Of a stretch of 64,000 bases of DNA, positions 62,460-64,000 are shown in pieces (position 1 is the first letter of the stretch; every line of letters begins with the position of its first letter). The DNA comes from JANXQG01 sp963709175. GTDB lineage: Bacteria; Planctomycetota; Planctomycetia; Pirellulales; Thermoguttaceae. The notes beneath the pieces are model-generated. The model ran no database searches, was not told the origin of the DNA, and worked only from the letters and a program-made list of their open reading frames with translations. The DNA is taken from the NCBI GenBank assembly GCA_963709175.1, contig CAVPVK010000015.1:124001-188000 (forward strand), in the 5' to 3' direction. The position numbers were made by a program, and so were the translations under genes.

Positions 62460-63878
62460 CATCGTTCCCGTGCATATTCCTCAGGAAAACGTCAATGACG
62501 AAACCGTCAAGATCATTCAATGGCTCGTCAGCGACGGGGCAGCCGTCCGCACTGACCAGCCCCTGGTAGAAGTGGAAACCAGCAAATCCACGTTCGAAAT
62601 CCAGAGCCCGGCGACGGGCGTCATCCAGCGTATCGCCGCGGAAAACGTCGAAGTCCCCGTCGGCAACGTGCTCTGTTACATCGGCGAAAGTCTGGCAGTT
62701 ATTGAGGCATTCCGCGCAGCACAGTCCGCTCATTCCGCGGCAAGTCCCGCGTCCATCGCGCCACTTCCAACCGAACCGGAAGGCGGAGCCCAGCGGTCTT
62801 CGACGGATCTCTCGTTTCCTATCGATTCACCGCCGGAGCCCCCCCCTGCCGGCTTGGGTTCCCCGCCCTGCGAGGGTAGGCTTACGGGTGGAGGTCGCCG
62901 CATTAGTCGTGCTGCCTTGGAAGTGATCCGCAGCCAGGGGCTCAGCGAGAGCGATTTCGCCGCCGGCGGCCTTGTCCGCCAGGCCGATGTATTCGCCCAC
63001 TTGGGCCAGCTCGTCCCGCGTAAACCCCTGGAGTCTCCAGCAACCGACCCCGCGCCCGCGGGGCCGCCGGGGTCCCGATCCGCAACGAGCCGCTGCCACG
63101 GACCAAGCGGCTGGAAGCGCGGCTGCTCTCCTGGAGCCGCCATGCCATCCGCAGCACGGTGACGGTGGTCGTTCCTACGTGCGGGCTGGACGAATGGAAG
63201 CGACGCGAGCCTGCGGTTGCCGAGTTCATGTCGGCCGTCGTGATCTTCGAGTCCGCCAGGCTCTTGCGGAGGTACCCGCACCTGAACGCCTATGCCACCG
63301 ACGACCAGGCGCATTTTTACGAGCAAGTCAACATTGGCTACGCCCTGGACGCAGGCCGTGGACTCAAAGTTCCCGTGCTTCGCGAGGCCGACAGCAAGTC
63401 CCTGCCTCAACTCATCGGCGAACGGCGCCAGTTTTTGGTCGACTATCTCGGCGATTCGATCCGGCCGGCGGCCATGGCGGGGGCGACGTTCACTGTCACC
63501 GACCTGTCGGGCGACGGCGTGTTCACATTCGATCCATTGCTCGTGGAGGCACAGTCAGCGATCCTGGGTGTGGGCGCGGAGTTCGACCTGCCTACATCGC
63601 AGGCCGGCGCATACAACCTCGTCCTTGCGTTTGATCACCGGCTGGTCGAAGGGCGGATGGCGGCACAATTCCTCGGCGAGTTGAAGGGACGACTGCAGGC
63701 TCACGAAGAGGCGGCGCCAGGGCATTTCGCGGCGAATCCCGCCGCCGAGCCGTGTTGCTCCCGCTGCCTCGTTTCCCTCACGGAAATCGAGCGGTTGCAA
63801 GGATGTCTCTTGCACATGGCCGGTCGCTCAAAACGTGAAATCAAGCTGATTTGCAGCTTTTGCCTGGCGGGCTTTTGA
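62452..63878 (+). CDS. 2-oxoacid dehydrogenase E2-like protein, one frame break
   Basis: About 476 residues. Residues 1-80 are a lipoyl domain with Lys45 in VEVETSKSTFEI; about 148-183 a peripheral-subunit-binding motif (RRISRAALEVIRSQGLSESDFAAGGLVRQADV). Near 63058-63066 (in a GGGG) a base is lost and the frame continues GVPIRNEPLPRTKRLEARLLSWSRHAIRSTVTVVV into a catalytic acyltransferase domain: FESARLLRRYPHLNAYATDDQAHFYEQVNIGYALDAGRGLKVPVLREAD, AYNLVLAFDHRLVEGRMAAQFLGEL. The active site reads DHRLVEG where the standard is DHRxxDG, a conservative change. It starts 8 bases inside the E1 stop. Confidence 0.82.
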
Positions 63879-63881
63879 CTC

Positions 63882-64000
63882 ATGGACATTCAATCCAGTT
63901 TGCGACAGACGGTGGCCGACTTCTTCCACATTGCGCCGGACCAGGTGACCGCTGAACTCGACTTCCGCGGGCGGATGGGCGGTTCGGTCGCTCGCGCCCG
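63882..64000 (+). CDS. probable acyl carrier protein, cut by the window end
   Basis: The ORF starts 4 bases after E2 and reads MDIQSSLRQTVADFFHIAPDQVTAELDFRGRMGGSVARAR to the edge. The start (RxxVADFFxIxPDQVTxxLDF) resembles the first helix and turn of acyl carrier proteins, but the Ser attachment site (DSL) would be beyond or altered; the visible GGSVARAR is atypical. Calling it an ACP rests on the N-terminus and its place after E1-E2. Confidence 0.5.
   Translation, partial: MDIQSSLRQTVADFFHIAPDQVTAELDFRGRMGGSVARA

Overview
The window reads as chromosomal DNA of a planctomycete, most likely of the Pirellula/Lacipirellula kind. The grounds are two very large secreted proteins built of autotransporter-associated strand repeats and ending in a PEP-CTERM anchor, an exosortase with an EpsI partner, generally GC-rich genes, and many small secreted or HEAT/propeller/GH99-like proteins typical of that phylum. 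This taxonomy is inferred; no rRNA gene is present.

Layout. (1) 1-7.3 kb, core genes: small lipoprotein, HpnB-like family 2 glycosyltransferase, ndk, a giant PEP-CTERM repeat protein (three frame breaks as read) and convergent pyrF (one frame break), separated by a strong terminator. (2) 7.3-7.8 kb, boundary: a 130-bp inverted-repeat element, tRNA-Pro(GGG) and its terminator. (3) 7.8-30.26 kb, accessory region: a decayed and an intact PcfJ-like gene, an FGE-like protein with a zinc-ribbon N-terminus, many small stress/enzyme genes (GNAT, DUF1801, GyrI-like, DUF2293, DinB, 2H phosphoesterase, HAD phosphatase, GH99-like, HXXEE, DUF2905, methyltransferase), a compact run of five unknown genes, a two-repeat CRISPR-like array and at least seven gene fragments (PhzF, GNAT, alcohol dehydrogenase, DJ-1/PfpI, glycine-rich protein, RecD2, GT1). 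The right edge cuts the 3' end of rpiB. (4) 30.3-33.0 kb, core genes rpiB, a zinc-ribbon membrane protein and glmS. (5) 33.2-64 kb, one long surface-polysaccharide locus: a NusG-like antiterminator, a sigma54-type promoter, exosortase, Wzz/BY-kinase, EpsI, membrane sugar-nucleotide dehydratase, then a pseudaminic-acid type nonulosonate pathway (pseB, pseC, second aminotransferase, SpsF/PseF-like cytidylyltransferase, pseG, WbqC, pseI) with a sialidase-like PEP-CTERM protein inside it, a flippase, FemAB-like transferase, glycosyltransferases, methyltransferase, epimerase, hexapeptide acyltransferase, and finally a 2-oxoacid dehydrogenase E1(alpha-beta fusion)-E2 pair followed by a probable acyl carrier protein cut by the window end.

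How it fits together. glmS supplies glucosamine-6-phosphate for UDP-GlcNAc, the substrate of the pse pathway. The Pse enzymes make an activated nonulosonic acid; Wzx, BY-kinase and glycosyltransferases assemble and export a polymer; exosortase and EpsI handle PEP-CTERM proteins, two of which are encoded here. The E1-E2-ACP-acyltransferase block may provide an acyl group for decorating the polymer (inference).

Caution on quality: I count eleven frame breaks in otherwise well-conserved genes, nine of them single missing bases, often beside G/C runs and all outside the accessory region. They look like consensus indel errors more than biology, so I annotate the genes across the breaks.
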